Program-made: the position numbers and the translations under genes
Part shown: one piece after another, positions 8,999-17,762 of the stretch
How the letters are laid out: every line of letters begins with the position of its first letter
Position numbering within the stretch: position 1 is the stretch's first letter
Source of the DNA: Vibrio ishigakensis
GTDB taxonomy: Bacteria; Pseudomonadota; Gammaproteobacteria; Enterobacterales; Vibrionaceae
Reading direction: 5' to 3'
NCBI RefSeq assembly: GCF_024347675.1
Contig: NZ_AP024882.1
Coordinates: 1,488,001-1,552,000 of the forward strand
DNA length: 64,000 nucleotides
Notes under the pieces: model-generated
Database searches by the model: none
What the model was told of the DNA's origin: nothing
The model's input: the letters and a program-made list of their open reading frames with translations, nothing else

Positions 8999-9643
8999 TT
9001 ATTTAGTGACTTTTGGTTGAACATATTTGCGACCTACATCTACGATGGCTACGTCGCGAACAAAGCTGCGTCCCAGTAGCACTGGGTAGCTAAGGTGTGA
9101 GCGATCCACCAGCGTGAATTCGGTCTTAGCTTTCAGGTCACCAACCTGAATCCATACAGAAACCACTGCTCGACGGTCGGCTTTATCTGTGCTCGATTGC
9201 TTGATCTTAGCCCACCGGTCCACAGGAAGGCTGATCTCTTTACCTACCTTGCCGTTAAAAGCAGGCTTGAATTTAACCCACTCTTTGCCATCGCGTTCAA
9301 ATTGCTTAACCTCAACAGCAGATAGAGATGAGGTTGTTGCACCGGAATCGATTCGTGCGCGAACACTAGATTTAGATTTAGGGAAATACACCCATTCCTT
9401 CTCACCTAGGATCAGCATGCCATCTTTAGTCTTTGTTGGTAATGGTGCAGGCTTAGCTTCAGGTGCTTCCTCCTTCACCTCAGGCTCTTCCACTTCTACC
9501 ACCTCTTCAACACCTTCTTCGGTCTCTTGTTCAAAAGTAGGAGGCGTTGTTACTCCGGTGTTTTCGTCCGGCTTTGGTGCACTGGTACATGCACTAAGAG
9601 AGATTGCCGCGATAGCGATTGCCAAATATTTCCAATGTTTCAT
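8999..9643 (-). CDS. Retropepsin-like (Zn_protease / RloA3-type) lipoprotein
   Basis: A 214-residue protein of the family long called ATP-dependent zinc protease (PF05618), now usually viewed as a retropepsin-like aspartic peptidase fold. A lipoprotein signal ends at LSACTS. A low-complexity linker rich in E, V and P follows (about residues 30-65), then the catalytic-type motif RIDSGATTSSLSA and the C-terminal half with YPVLLGRSFVRDVAIVDV. I chose ATG 9643 because AGGTGG lies just upstream; the frame also opens at a GTG at 9652. It starts 17 bp after the aminotransferase stop and may be co-transcribed with it. The substrate is unknown. Confidence 0.85.
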   Translation of the reverse strand: MKHWKYLAIAIAAISLSACTSAPKPDENTGVTTPPTFEQETEEGVEEVVEVEEPEVKEEAPEAKPAPLPTKTKDGMLILGEKEWVYFPKSKSSVRARIDSGATTSSLSAVEVKQFERDGKEWVKFKPAFNGKVGKEISLPVDRWAKIKQSSTDKADRRAVVSVWIQVGDLKAKTEFTLVDRSHLSYPVLLGRSFVRDVAIVDVGRKYVQPKVTK

Positions 9644-9660
9644 CCAATCCACCTGGTTGT

Positions 9661-10842
9661 TTATTTTACGTCGACGATAGCTTGCGCTACATAAGGAAGA
9701 TCTTGCTCACGAAGGCCCGCAATGTTGATACGACCATCGTTAACACCGTATACAGCGAACTGCTCACGAAGTTTGATCATCTGCTCAGCACTGTAACCCA
9801 GCACACTGAACATACCCTTATGTTGTTTGATAAATTCGAATTCATTGCTTCCAGAGCGCTCGGCGAGCTCACGACAAAGACCTTCACGAAGAGAAAGCAG
9901 ACGAAGACGCATATCTTCTAGTTCACTCACCCAATCTGCTCTTAAGTCATTGTCTAGCAATATAGTTTTAACTATAGACGCTCCGTGCGCAGGAGGCATA
10001 GTATAAGTTGAACGAGCCATTTGTAGCAGCTTGCCACGAGCATTTGTTGCATGAGTGGCATTCTGGCCAATCACAATCGCACTGCCGGTACGCTCACGGT
10101 AAAGACCGAAGTTTTTAGAACAAGAACTGGTCACTAAAAGCTCAGGAAGATTGGCCGCCATGTGAGACACGCCAAACGCATCTTCAACCAGTCCATCACC
10201 AAAGCCCTGATATGCGATATCGATAAAAGGAGTAAAGCCGTTCTTCTGGGCAAGCTCAGTGACGGCTTTCCAACCCTCGATAGGCAGATCCGCACCGGTT
10301 GGGTTATGACAGCAGCCGTGAAGCAGCACCACATCCTTGCTACTCGCCTGAGAAAGATCGCTCAGCATTGCTGACACATCAACCTGCTTAGTATTCACGT
10401 CAAAATAGCGATAGTGCTTAACCTTAAGGCCAGCTGCTTCCATTACAGGTTGGTGGTTTACATAGCTAGGATTGCTCAGCCATACGGTTGCACCAGGCTC
10501 AGAGAACGCGATAAGTTCAGCCAACATGCGCAGACCGCCGCTGGCGCCTGGGGTTTGCACTGAGGTAGAACGCTCGATGATACTTTGATCGGTAACCAGA
10601 AGTTTCAGTGCTTCAGCATTGAACTCTTCGTCCCCTGCCATGCCTACATAAGCCTTAGTGGTCTGCTCATCCAGCATCTTTTGCTGAGCGTTTAGAACAG
10701 CACGCATAACTGGAGTGACACCGTCACTGTTTTTGTATACACCGATACCAAGATCAACCTTGTCTTGGCGTGGGTCTTGGCGATAGGCCAATGAAAGAGA
10801 AAGGATCGGGTCCTGTTGAGGAGACGGTAGATTAGCAAACAT
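9661..10842 (-). CDS. tyrB: Aromatic/aspartate aminotransferase
   Basis: A class I PLP-dependent aminotransferase of 393 residues, close to the TyrB/AspC group that interconverts amino acids (aspartate, tyrosine, phenylalanine) and 2-oxo acids with 2-oxoglutarate. Visible motifs are LHGCCHNPTGADL (PLP-contacting Asn), FIDIAYQGFGDGL and the Schiff-base lysine in SCSKNFGLYRERTGS. The sequence alone does not separate TyrB from AspC; the symbol is a best guess. It is preceded by an 83-bp gap after nrdG and followed closely by the retropepsin-like lipoprotein. Confidence 0.88.
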   Translation of the reverse strand: MFANLPSPQQDPILSLSLAYRQDPRQDKVDLGIGVYKNSDGVTPVMRAVLNAQQKMLDEQTTKAYVGMAGDEEFNAEALKLLVTDQSIIERSTSVQTPGASGGLRMLAELIAFSEPGATVWLSNPSYVNHQPVMEAAGLKVKHYRYFDVNTKQVDVSAMLSDLSQASSKDVVLLHGCCHNPTGADLPIEGWKAVTELAQKNGFTPFIDIAYQGFGDGLVEDAFGVSHMAANLPELLVTSSCSKNFGLYRERTGSAIVIGQNATHATNARGKLLQMARSTYTMPPAHGASIVKTILLDNDLRADWVSELEDMRLRLLSLREGLCRELAERSGSNEFEFIKQHKGMFSVLGYSAEQMIKLREQFAVYGVNDGRINIAGLREQDLPYVAQAIVDVK

Positions 10843-10925
10843 GAAAAAACTGCCCTAAGAATTCCATTTAGATGTCATCACGTTATCACTTGCGAAACAA
10901 AATCTAAATAGGAAAGTCAGTTCAA

Positions 10926-11408
10926 TCAGTCCATTAGCTCATTTTTTGAAAAGTAATGTATGACCTGGTTTGCACTGCCACGCCATTCAAGACGCGCGTC
11001 GGCTTGGTCTTTTTCAAACTTGCCGTCGATAAGGGTATCCACATACTTAATCACTTCCTGCTGCTCTGGTGTTAGCTCAGCAAGCAAATAGCCAGTCCAC
11101 ATCCAGATGTCTTTATCTGGACACTCACGTTTTACACGCTCAACCAACCTTAGGATATGTGGCACGTTCGATGGAAGCAGAGGGTCGCCGCCTGAAAGAG
11201 ACAATCCCCTTTTCTTAATACGAGTATCTTTAAGGTCATTGATGATCTGATCTTCCATCTCTTGTGTGAACAGATGACCAGAGCTCGGTGACCAAGTAGA
11301 TTGGTTATAGCAACCACGGCACTGATGAATACACCCCGACACGAACAAGGTACAGCGCGTACCTGGCCCATTTACAACATCAACAGGATAGTAATTGTGA
11401 TAATTCAT
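10926..11408 (-). CDS. nrdG: Anaerobic ribonucleotide reductase activating protein
   Basis: A radical SAM enzyme of 160 residues that creates the glycyl radical on NrdD. The 4Fe-4S cluster motif is CIHQCRGC (Cys26, Cys30, Cys33), and the glycine-rich SAM site is LSLSGGDPLLPSN. It starts 21 bp after nrdD, so both should be transcribed from the NrdR/FNR-controlled promoter upstream of nrdD. The length is normal for the family. Confidence 0.97.
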   Translation of the reverse strand: MNYHNYYPVDVVNGPGTRCTLFVSGCIHQCRGCYNQSTWSPSSGHLFTQEMEDQIINDLKDTRIKKRGLSLSGGDPLLPSNVPHILRLVERVKRECPDKDIWMWTGYLLAELTPEQQEVIKYVDTLIDGKFEKDQADARLEWRGSANQVIHYFSKNELMD

Positions 11409-11429
11409 CAGTGCTCTACTTTATTTCTA

Positions 11430-13550
11430 TTAAAGATGCTTAACGCGACGCTTAACTTCTTCTTGTTTTCCGAAGTTAAATGGACGTGCATCAGGGCTAC
11501 CTAGATAACCACATACGCGACGGGTTACTGAAACCTTAGTTGAGTCATGGTTACCACAGTTCGGGCAGGTAAACCCTTTACTGGTGCAATCAAATTCGCC
11601 GTTGTAACCGCACTCGTAACACTCATCGATTGGCGTGTTGGTACCGTAGTAAGGAACGCGAGTGTATGAGTAGTCCCATACGTTTTCTAGGGCTTCGATG
11701 TTTATTTGCATATTCGGGAATTCACCGTAACAGATGAAGCCACCGCTAGAGATGTGCGGATACGGCATCTCGAAGTCGATCTTGTCGTACGGGTTCACCT
11801 TCTTCTCAACATCTAAGTGGAAGCTGTTGGTGTAATAACCTTTATCCGTTACGCCCTCAACCACCCCAAACTCTTTGGTATCGATGCGAGCAAAACGAGA
11901 ACATAGGTTCTCACTCGGAGTGCCGTATAGGCTAAAGCCGTAGCCGGTTTCTTCAGTCCACTGATTCACCTTAGATTTCAAGTAATCAATCATCTCAAGT
12001 GCTTTTTCACGAAGCTCAGGTGCATCGTAAAGGTGTTCTTGCGTGCCAAATAGCGCATTGATGGTTTCGTGGATACCGATGTAACCAAGGGAAATCGAAG
12101 CACGACCGTTTTTAAAGATATCTGCAATCGAGTCATCTGGGTTCAGACGAACGCCACACGCACCTTCCATATATAGAATTGGCGCAACGCGTGCTTTCAC
12201 GTTTTCTAGACGCTCAATACGAGTTTCGAGTGCACGACGTGCGGTTACTAGACGCTCGTCAAGAAGATCATAGAAGCGTGTTACATCGCCACCCGCTTGT
12301 AGAGCAATACGTGGAAGGTTAAGGCTAACCACACCAAGGTTGTTACGACCTTCGTGGATCATCTCACCGTTTTCTTCATACACGTTCAGGAAGCTACGAC
12401 AACCCATAGGCGTCTTAAACGAACCCGTTACCTCAACCACTTTGTCGTAGTTAAGGATATCTGGGTACATGCGCTTAGACGCACACTCAAGAGCTAACTG
12501 CTTGATGTCGTAGTTAGGATCGTTTGGTTTATGGTTCAAACCATCTTTGATAGCGAATACCAGTTTAGGGAATACCGCAGTCTTTTTGTTCTTACCCAGG
12601 CCCGCAATGCGGTTACGCAAAATAGATTGTTGGATAAGCTTAGAGCCCCAAGACGAACCTAGACCAAAACCAAAGGTCACAAATGGCGTTTGACCGTTAG
12701 CCGTGTGCAGCGTGTTTACTTCATACTCAAGAGATTGGAATGCGTCATAACACTCTTTTTCAGTACGAGCACGTGCGAACGCTTCTGGATCATGGATATC
12801 CCACTCACGTGCCACTTCAAGATGCTTCTCGTAACTGCACATAACATAAGGCTCAAGAACCTCATCAATACGGTTAATCGTAGTGCCGCCATAGATGTGG
12901 CTCGCTACCTGCGCAATGATCTGCGCAGTCACTGCGGTTGCAGTTGAGATAGACTTAGGTGTATCAATCTCAGCGTTACCCATCTTAAAGCCATGCGTCA
13001 ACATACCCTTAAGGTCGATCAGCATGCAGTTAAACATAGGGAAGAACGGAGCGTAATCTAGGTCGTGATAGTGAATATCACCCTGCTCGTGTGCCTGAAC
13101 GATATCGCGAGGCAAGATATGCGTTTTTGCATAGTGCTTAGCTACAATACCCGCTAGTAGGTCACGCTGAGTTGGGATCACCTTACCATCTTTGTTAGCA
13201 TTCTCATTTAGAAGGTCCGCATTCGACTGCTCAATCAAGCCTTGGATCTCTTGGTTAAGCGCAGACTTCTTCTCACGAGCGATATCACGGTCGTGACGAT
13301 ACTCGATATATGAACGCGCTAGGCCTTTAAACTCGCCCTGCATCAGTTCATTCTCAACAAGCGTTTGGATTTGCTGGATGTCGACTTCTTTACACCCTTC
13401 CAGCTGACTCTCAACCGACGCTGCTACATTTTGAGCGTATTCAGACGCCTCTAGGTCGATTTGAGTCGCGGCGCTTTCCACTGCTGCCACAATGCGGTCC
13501 CGAGTAAACGGGGCAAGAGAGCCATCTCTTTTTAGCACAACTGGATTCAC
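11430..13550 (-). CDS. nrdD: Anaerobic ribonucleoside-triphosphate reductase (class III)
   Basis: A 706-residue glycyl-radical enzyme that makes deoxyribonucleotides without oxygen. The N-terminal ~95 residues form an ATP-cone (VLKRDGSLAPFTRDRI). The middle has the family segment DIHYHDLDYAPFFPMFNC. Near the end is a zinc site (CYECGYNGEFDC and CPNCG), then the glycyl-radical loop RRVCGYLGSPDARPFNFGKQEEV. Its promoter region carries tandem NrdR boxes and a perfect FNR half-site pair, which fits anaerobic induction and dNTP feedback control. Confidence 0.97.
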   Translation of the reverse strand: MNPVVLKRDGSLAPFTRDRIVAAVESAATQIDLEASEYAQNVAASVESQLEGCKEVDIQQIQTLVENELMQGEFKGLARSYIEYRHDRDIAREKKSALNQEIQGLIEQSNADLLNENANKDGKVIPTQRDLLAGIVAKHYAKTHILPRDIVQAHEQGDIHYHDLDYAPFFPMFNCMLIDLKGMLTHGFKMGNAEIDTPKSISTATAVTAQIIAQVASHIYGGTTINRIDEVLEPYVMCSYEKHLEVAREWDIHDPEAFARARTEKECYDAFQSLEYEVNTLHTANGQTPFVTFGFGLGSSWGSKLIQQSILRNRIAGLGKNKKTAVFPKLVFAIKDGLNHKPNDPNYDIKQLALECASKRMYPDILNYDKVVEVTGSFKTPMGCRSFLNVYEENGEMIHEGRNNLGVVSLNLPRIALQAGGDVTRFYDLLDERLVTARRALETRIERLENVKARVAPILYMEGACGVRLNPDDSIADIFKNGRASISLGYIGIHETINALFGTQEHLYDAPELREKALEMIDYLKSKVNQWTEETGYGFSLYGTPSENLCSRFARIDTKEFGVVEGVTDKGYYTNSFHLDVEKKVNPYDKIDFEMPYPHISSGGFICYGEFPNMQINIEALENVWDYSYTRVPYYGTNTPIDECYECGYNGEFDCTSKGFTCPNCGNHDSTKVSVTRRVCGYLGSPDARPFNFGKQEEVKRRVKHL

Positions 13551-13582
13551 ATATTCTCCTTACCCACAGCATATACACAGAT

Positions 13583-13629
13583 ACACTATATAGGGTATTT
13601 AACTGACGATTACACACTACATATTGTGG
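13583..13629. promoter_or_regulatory. Tandem NrdR boxes upstream of nrdD
   Basis: Two 16-bp elements resembling the consensus ACACWATATATWGTGT start at 13583 (ACACTATATAGGGTAT, about 13/16 match) and 13614 (ACACTACATATTGTGG, about 14/16). Their start-to-start distance is 31 bp, three helical turns, as is typical of NrdR box pairs. They lie 33-79 bp upstream of the nrdD start codon. Confidence 0.85.
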
Positions 13630-13661
13630 GCGTATTTAACGAAAACCACCAAGCCAGAGAG

Positions 13662-13675
13662 TTGATCTGGATCAA
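13662..13675. promoter_or_regulatory. Perfect FNR site upstream of nrdD
   Basis: The sequence TTGATCTGGATCAA matches the FNR consensus TTGAT-N4-ATCAA exactly. It lies about 112 bp upstream of the nrdD start, beyond the NrdR boxes, consistent with activation when oxygen is absent. Confidence 0.85.
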
Positions 13676-13823
13676 TAAAGGGTCAGAGTGGTGCCTAATG
13701 TAACCGATCTTTTTTGCATAACTTGAGCTGTATTCGAAACGAAAAAAATGGCAAAATTTTTTCTAAATGGGTTGCTTTTTTCGAAGCCCTTTTTCGATGG
13801 GCAACAGAGAGGAAATTGAAAAT

Positions 13824-14726
13824 TTGAACACCAAAACCGTAAAAAAATGCCTTGCATTTACGTCTATATTGCTGTCCCCGTTAACCTTTACTCAGGTTGC
13901 ATATGCGAGCAGTCTGCAGGTTTCGAGTTGGAACATCGCTTGGTTGTCTGAAACGGGTTATCCACAGTTTTCAGAGAGCATTCGTAATCAAGACGACTGG
14001 CAAAGGCTCTCCTATTACTCCAATAAACTCAACTCAGATGTTCTCGCATTTCAAGAAGTAAACAGTGCCGAGGCTATTTCTAAAGTAGTCGGCGATGATT
14101 TCAATATCTATCTGTCACAGCGAAGCGATTGGCGGTATAGAGGTCATCAGTTCAATGACATCAACCAATACACGGGCTTTGCAGTCAACAAGAGCTTGGA
14201 AGTAAAAGAGCACAAGGACCTAAACCTAAATACCGAACGAAACGGCAAGTTAAGGTTTGCGACCTATATAGAAGTGAAACGACCTAACGCTCCGGCTATC
14301 CATGCCCTATCTGTGCACCTCAAAGCGGGTTGCCAAGCTAAAGAAAGAAACAACCGCTCCTGTCAGATCCTTCGTACTCAAGGGGAAATGCTTAATAGTT
14401 GGATAAAAGAGAGAGAAGCAAATGGCGACGCCTATCTGGTCATGGGAGATTTTAACCACAACCTGGCTTACCGAGGCGACTGGTTAATGGCGGTACTAAG
14501 CAAAGGCAATCAAGCATCCCTTGCAACATCAAGCACTAAAACAAGTTGTGAGGTTCGCTCGAATCGTAACCCTAAACAGACCCATAGATACCGAAATCTC
14601 ATCGACCACATTATCGTGAGCAGCGAGTTAACAGCAAGCCAAGTAAACCAGCTTAACTATAGCAAGAATCACGTATTGAATTATCAACTCAGTGACCACT
14701 GCCCACTGCAAGGCAAAATCCAGTAA
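13824..14726 (+). CDS. Secreted endonuclease/exonuclease/phosphatase-family protein
   Basis: About 300 residues. It starts at a TTG (13824) with GAGGAA upstream, giving a clean signal peptide (MNTKTVKKCLAFTSILLS...AYA); the open frame extends upstream to 13767 without a better site. Family motifs are SWNIAWLSE near the N-terminus, LAFQEVNSAE (metal-binding Glu), VHLKAGC, VMGDFNHN and the terminal LSDHCPLQGKI (catalytic His). It should be a metal-dependent nuclease or phosphodiesterase acting in the periplasm or outside the cell. It is smaller than the large extracellular nuclease Xds. It stands alone and ends at a shared terminator. Confidence 0.88.
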   Translation: MNTKTVKKCLAFTSILLSPLTFTQVAYASSLQVSSWNIAWLSETGYPQFSESIRNQDDWQRLSYYSNKLNSDVLAFQEVNSAEAISKVVGDDFNIYLSQRSDWRYRGHQFNDINQYTGFAVNKSLEVKEHKDLNLNTERNGKLRFATYIEVKRPNAPAIHALSVHLKAGCQAKERNNRSCQILRTQGEMLNSWIKEREANGDAYLVMGDFNHNLAYRGDWLMAVLSKGNQASLATSSTKTSCEVRSNRNPKQTHRYRNLIDHIIVSSELTASQVNQLNYSKNHVLNYQLSDHCPLQGKIQ

Positions 14727-14749
14727 AAAAGGAGGGGCAACCCTCCTTT
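14726..14749. terminator. Bidirectional terminator
   Basis: GGAGGG (14731-14736) pairs with CCCTCC (14741-14746), flanked by A-run and T-run, between the convergent nuclease-like gene and the YeeE/YedE pair. Confidence 0.85.
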
Positions 14750-15161
14750 ACGCTTTCTGAGCTTTATTCGCTGCCAGCATACCCAAGAGCATAGCGACCA
14801 AGAACAGCCACGCCTGACCATTCCCTACACCTAGAGATGACACCACGGGCCCAGGACAAATACCTGCTAAACCCCAACCTAAGCCAAAGAACCCAGCACC
14901 GGTTAATAGCTTGCGATCTATATGCTTGTTTACCGAAAGGGAAAACTTTGCTCCTGCGATAGGTGCAGTGCGCTTTTTGATCAGAAATTGGTAACCAGGG
15001 ATAAACACCATTAGCGCCCCACCCATCACAAACGCCAAACTTGGATCCCAATTACCCGCCACATCCAAGAATGCAATCACCTTGTGCGGATCAACCATTC
15101 CCGATACGGCCATACCTAAACCAAATAACAGACCAGAAAAAAGTGAAATAAACTTAGTCAT
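14748..15161 (-). CDS. YeeE/YedE-type half-transporter, C-terminal half (DUF6691-like)
   Basis: About 137 residues with roughly four membrane helices and the conserved motif GLGWGLAGICPGPVVSSLG, which corresponds to the second half of the TsuA/YeeE thiosulfate-transporter fold. It directly follows the other half-gene (stop TAG, then GTG ATG); I chose the ATG. Together the two small proteins probably build one pore that moves a sulfur compound such as thiosulfate or persulfide. The substrate is inferred from family and neighbours. Confidence 0.85.
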   Translation of the reverse strand: MTKFISLFSGLLFGLGMAVSGMVDPHKVIAFLDVAGNWDPSLAFVMGGALMVFIPGYQFLIKKRTAPIAGAKFSLSVNKHIDRKLLTGAGFFGLGWGLAGICPGPVVSSLGVGNGQAWLFLVAMLLGMLAANKAQKA

Positions 15162-15164
15162 CAC

Positions 15165-15584
15165 CTACACCAAATGCAGTCGAACGAAAACAGTAATACC
15201 CGCCACTAGCATAAACACACAGGTAGCTACGATAGAGCGTGTTGAGAAGCGGCCGATACCACAAATACCATGGCCTGAAGTACAGCCATTTCCTATCTTG
15301 GTACCAAAGCCAACAAAAAAGCCGGCAAGCAGCAATACCCAAAGACTGGAGTCATAGACGGTTGGGATGTCCGCGGAGAAGGCAACTACGCCAAGGATGC
15401 CACCCAGCACCATACCGATGATAAAGAGCCAGCGCCACACGCGATCACCCGCCTGATTTTTCAGAGCGCCTGAGACAATACCGCTGATACCCGCAATCTT
15501 GCCGCTAAATAAAAGAAGCAATAGAGCAGATACACCTAAAAGCATACCGCCAAACAATGAATCCCAAGGGATAGTTAAAGTCAC
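15165..15584 (-). CDS. YeeE/YedE-type half-transporter, N-terminal half
   Basis: A 139-residue membrane protein with the family signature GFGTKIGNGCTSGHGICGIGRFS, whose cysteines are thought to relay the sulfur substrate. It lies one base after the ArsR-type regulator stop, so regulator and both transporter halves form one minus-strand operon, divergent from the persulfide reductase-like gene. Confidence 0.88.
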   Translation of the reverse strand: MTLTIPWDSLFGGMLLGVSALLLLLFSGKIAGISGIVSGALKNQAGDRVWRWLFIIGMVLGGILGVVAFSADIPTVYDSSLWVLLLAGFFVGFGTKIGNGCTSGHGICGIGRFSTRSIVATCVFMLVAGITVFVRLHLV

Positions 15585-15585
15585 G

Positions 15586-15933
15586 CTAGGACTCCTCTAC
15601 ACAATAGATGTTATACAAAGACTCGATCAGCTGAGTGATTCGAGGATCGTTCAAAGAATAAAATACCATTTGCGACTCTTTACGCACCGCGACCAGGTTG
15701 TTGTCCCTTAATACCTTTAGGTGTTGTGACAAGGCAGACTGGTTTAGCGGAGAACGTTCTTGCAGCTCCGCCACCCCTTTCTCGCCTTCAATCAACTGAC
15801 ACAGAACCAATAAACGCTCGTGATGAGACAGCACCTTGAGCGTTGCTGAGACTAGCTTGGCCTTTTCGGTCATATCTGACAGTTGCTGCTGCATCTGAAT
15901 GTCGAGTGACTTTTGCGCGTTCAATTGAATCAC
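15586..15933 (-). CDS. ArsR-family repressor, BigR/SqrR-like
   Basis: A 115-residue winged-helix regulator. The helix-turn-helix is GVAELQERSPLNQSALSQHLKVLRDNNLVAVRKE. Two cysteines, Cys45 (LVLCQLIEG) and Cys111 (NIYCVEES), sit where BigR and SqrR carry the pair that forms a per- or polysulfide bridge and releases DNA. It lacks the ArsR arsenic site CVC in the recognition helix. It is the first gene of the operon with the YeeE/YedE halves and probably represses both itself and the divergent reductase through the palindromes in 15974-16038. Confidence 0.85.
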   Translation of the reverse strand: MIQLNAQKSLDIQMQQQLSDMTEKAKLVSATLKVLSHHERLLVLCQLIEGEKGVAELQERSPLNQSALSQHLKVLRDNNLVAVRKESQMVFYSLNDPRITQLIESLYNIYCVEES

Positions 15934-15973
15934 CTTTGATTAAGAGTTCTCTAATAAACTATGCCAGATATTT

Positions 15974-15996
15974 AAATTAGTCAATTCTTAATTAGT
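15974..15996. promoter_or_regulatory. Degenerate second operator-like repeat
   Basis: AAATTAGTCAATTCTTAATT resembles the perfect palindrome at 16019 with one inserted base on the left and changes on the right. It is closer to the start of the ArsR-type gene and may be its own operator. Confidence 0.45.
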
Positions 15997-16018
15997 AAAT
16001 TCAAAAAAAGACAAATAA

Positions 16019-16038
16019 AAATTAGCAATTGCTAATTT
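16019..16038. promoter_or_regulatory. 20-bp perfect palindrome, probable BigR/SqrR-like operator
   Basis: AAATTAGCAATTGCTAATTT is self-complementary over 20 bases and lies midway between the repressor gene and the divergent persulfide reductase-like gene, 43 bp before the latter's ATG. The position and the AT-rich symmetric form fit an ArsR-family operator. Confidence 0.75.
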
Positions 16039-16081
16039 ATGTGTTATCGTTAAGCCAATTCAGTAGTTCAAGGGGCAAGAA

Positions 16082-17728
16082 ATGACCAAGATAGTTATCG
16101 TTGGCGGCGTAGCCGGTGGCGCATCAGCGGCAGCACGAGCACGCCGTTTAAGCGAAGATGCACAGATTATAATGTTTGAACGTGGCGAATTTGTATCCTT
16201 CGCAAACTGTGGCCTTCCATACCACATCGGTGGAGATATTGAGGAGCGAGATAAGCTGCTTCTTCAGACCCCACAGAGCTTTCTTGCCCGTTTTAACGTG
16301 GATGTCCGCACCTTTAACGAGGTGACCAATATCGACAAAGAATCAAAACTAGTCTCAGTAAAAAACCTGATGACGGGTGAAGAGTACCAAGAGAGTTATG
16401 ACTTTCTACTGCTGAGCCCAGGGGCGGCGCCTCTTCTCCCGCCTATTTCAGGTATAGATAACCCGCTAACGCACTCTCTACGAAACATCCCAGATATGGA
16501 TCGCATCATTAATTCAATCAAAACTAACAAGCCAAAGCATGCCACGGTCGTCGGCGGTGGTTTTATCGGTCTTGAGATGATGGAAGCGTTTCATCAATTA
16601 GGTATAGAAACCACCCTACTAGAGCTAGCACCTCAGGTAATGACACCGGTCGACCCCGAAATGGCGGGCTTCGCACATCAAACTATTCGTGACCGCGGTA
16701 TCGACCTGCGTCTTGGTGATGCGCTAGAAGCCGTCGACTACCAAGACAGTAGCCTGAACCTTACCCTGACCAGTGGCGAGACTCTCAAAACCGACCTTCT
16801 GATCATGGCCGTAGGCGTTCGACCGGAAACTTCGCTGGCTAAGAAGGCAGGCCTAGCACTTGGTCAACTTGGCGGTATCTGGACCGACAGCACTATGAGA
16901 ACAAGTGACCCTTACATCTACGCTGTTGGTGACGCGGTAGAAGAAGAAGACTTTGTTACCGGCAGTCCAAGCTTGGTTCCACTGGCGGGCCCTGCGAACC
17001 GTCAAGGCCGCATGGCTGCAGACAATATGCTTGGCAGAAACGAGCATTATCAAGGTACACAAGGCACCGCTATCGTTAAGATCTTCGATCTAGCTGTTGC
17101 TTCAACAGGTAAGAACGAGAAGCAACTTAAGCGCGACCAAGTTTCCTATGAGAAGGTCTACGTGCACACAGCAAGCCACGCAAGCTACTATCCTGGCTCT
17201 GAAATAGTCTCCTTTAAGCTCTTGTTTGAGCCAGTAACAGGCAAGATCTTAGGTGCACAAGCTGTTGGTAAAGATGGCGCAGACAAACGCATTGATATCA
17301 TTGCGGTAGCGCAGCGTGCAGGTATGACGGTAGAGCAACTGCAACATCTAGAACTTACCTACGCACCTCCATTTGGCAGTGCCAAGGATGTGATTAACCA
17401 AGCGGCATTTGTAGCAAACAACATCATTAAAGGTGACGCAACACCGATCCACTTTGATGAAGTAGATAACCTGGACTCTGAGCAGCTTCTACTGGATGTG
17501 CGTAATCCTACTGAGCTAGAAAACGTCGGCTTTATAGAAGGCGCAATTAACATTCCGGTTGATCAGCTAAGGCAGCGCATGCATGAGCTGCCAAAAGACA
17601 AAGAGATAGTAATCTATTGTCAAGTTGGGTTACGCGGTAACGTAGCTTATCGACAATTAGTCAACAATGGCTTTAAAGCACGAAACCTAATTGGCGGTTA
17701 TCGAACCTATAAGTTCGCTAAGGCCTAA
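16082..17728 (+). CDS. CoA-disulfide/persulfide reductase with C-terminal rhodanese domain (Npsr-like)
   Basis: A 548-residue fusion. Residues 1 to ~450 are an FAD- and NAD(P)H-dependent disulfide reductase: FAD loop VIVGGVAGGASAAARARR, single active cysteine Cys43 in FANCGLPYHIGG, second nucleotide loop VVGGGFIGLEMMEAF. The last ~95 residues are a rhodanese domain with the active loop YCQVGLRG (Cys513). This architecture and length match the NADH-dependent persulfide reductase (Npsr) of Shewanella and related CoA-disulfide reductase fusions, which reduce CoA- or glutathione-persulfide. The ribosome binding site is AAGGGGC. The divergent sulfur regulator and transporter halves support a role in reactive sulfur handling. 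Confidence 0.88.
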   Translation: MTKIVIVGGVAGGASAAARARRLSEDAQIIMFERGEFVSFANCGLPYHIGGDIEERDKLLLQTPQSFLARFNVDVRTFNEVTNIDKESKLVSVKNLMTGEEYQESYDFLLLSPGAAPLLPPISGIDNPLTHSLRNIPDMDRIINSIKTNKPKHATVVGGGFIGLEMMEAFHQLGIETTLLELAPQVMTPVDPEMAGFAHQTIRDRGIDLRLGDALEAVDYQDSSLNLTLTSGETLKTDLLIMAVGVRPETSLAKKAGLALGQLGGIWTDSTMRTSDPYIYAVGDAVEEEDFVTGSPSLVPLAGPANRQGRMAADNMLGRNEHYQGTQGTAIVKIFDLAVASTGKNEKQLKRDQVSYEKVYVHTASHASYYPGSEIVSFKLLFEPVTGKILGAQAVGKDGADKRIDIIAVAQRAGMTVEQLQHLELTYAPPFGSAKDVINQAAFVANNIIKGDATPIHFDEVDNLDSEQLLLDVRNPTELENVGFIEGAINIPVDQLRQRMHELPKDKEIVIYCQVGLRGNVAYRQLVNNGFKARNLIGGYRTYKFAKA

Positions 17729-17735
17729 AAACGTT

Positions 17736-17761
17736 AAAGGAGCTGATATCAGCTCCTTTTT
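17736..17761. terminator. Bidirectional terminator
   Basis: The palindrome AAAGGAGCTGAT with ATCAGCTCCTTT (17736-17759) is followed by further T on the plus strand, between converging genes. Confidence 0.85.
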
Positions 17762-17762
17762 G

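Noticed and set aside
9189..9680. 163-codon open frame on the plus strand opposite the retropepsin-like lipoprotein gene
   Set aside because: The minus-strand frame has a lipobox, a family motif and a good ribosome binding site; the plus frame is Ser/Thr-rich antisense of its Glu/Val linker.
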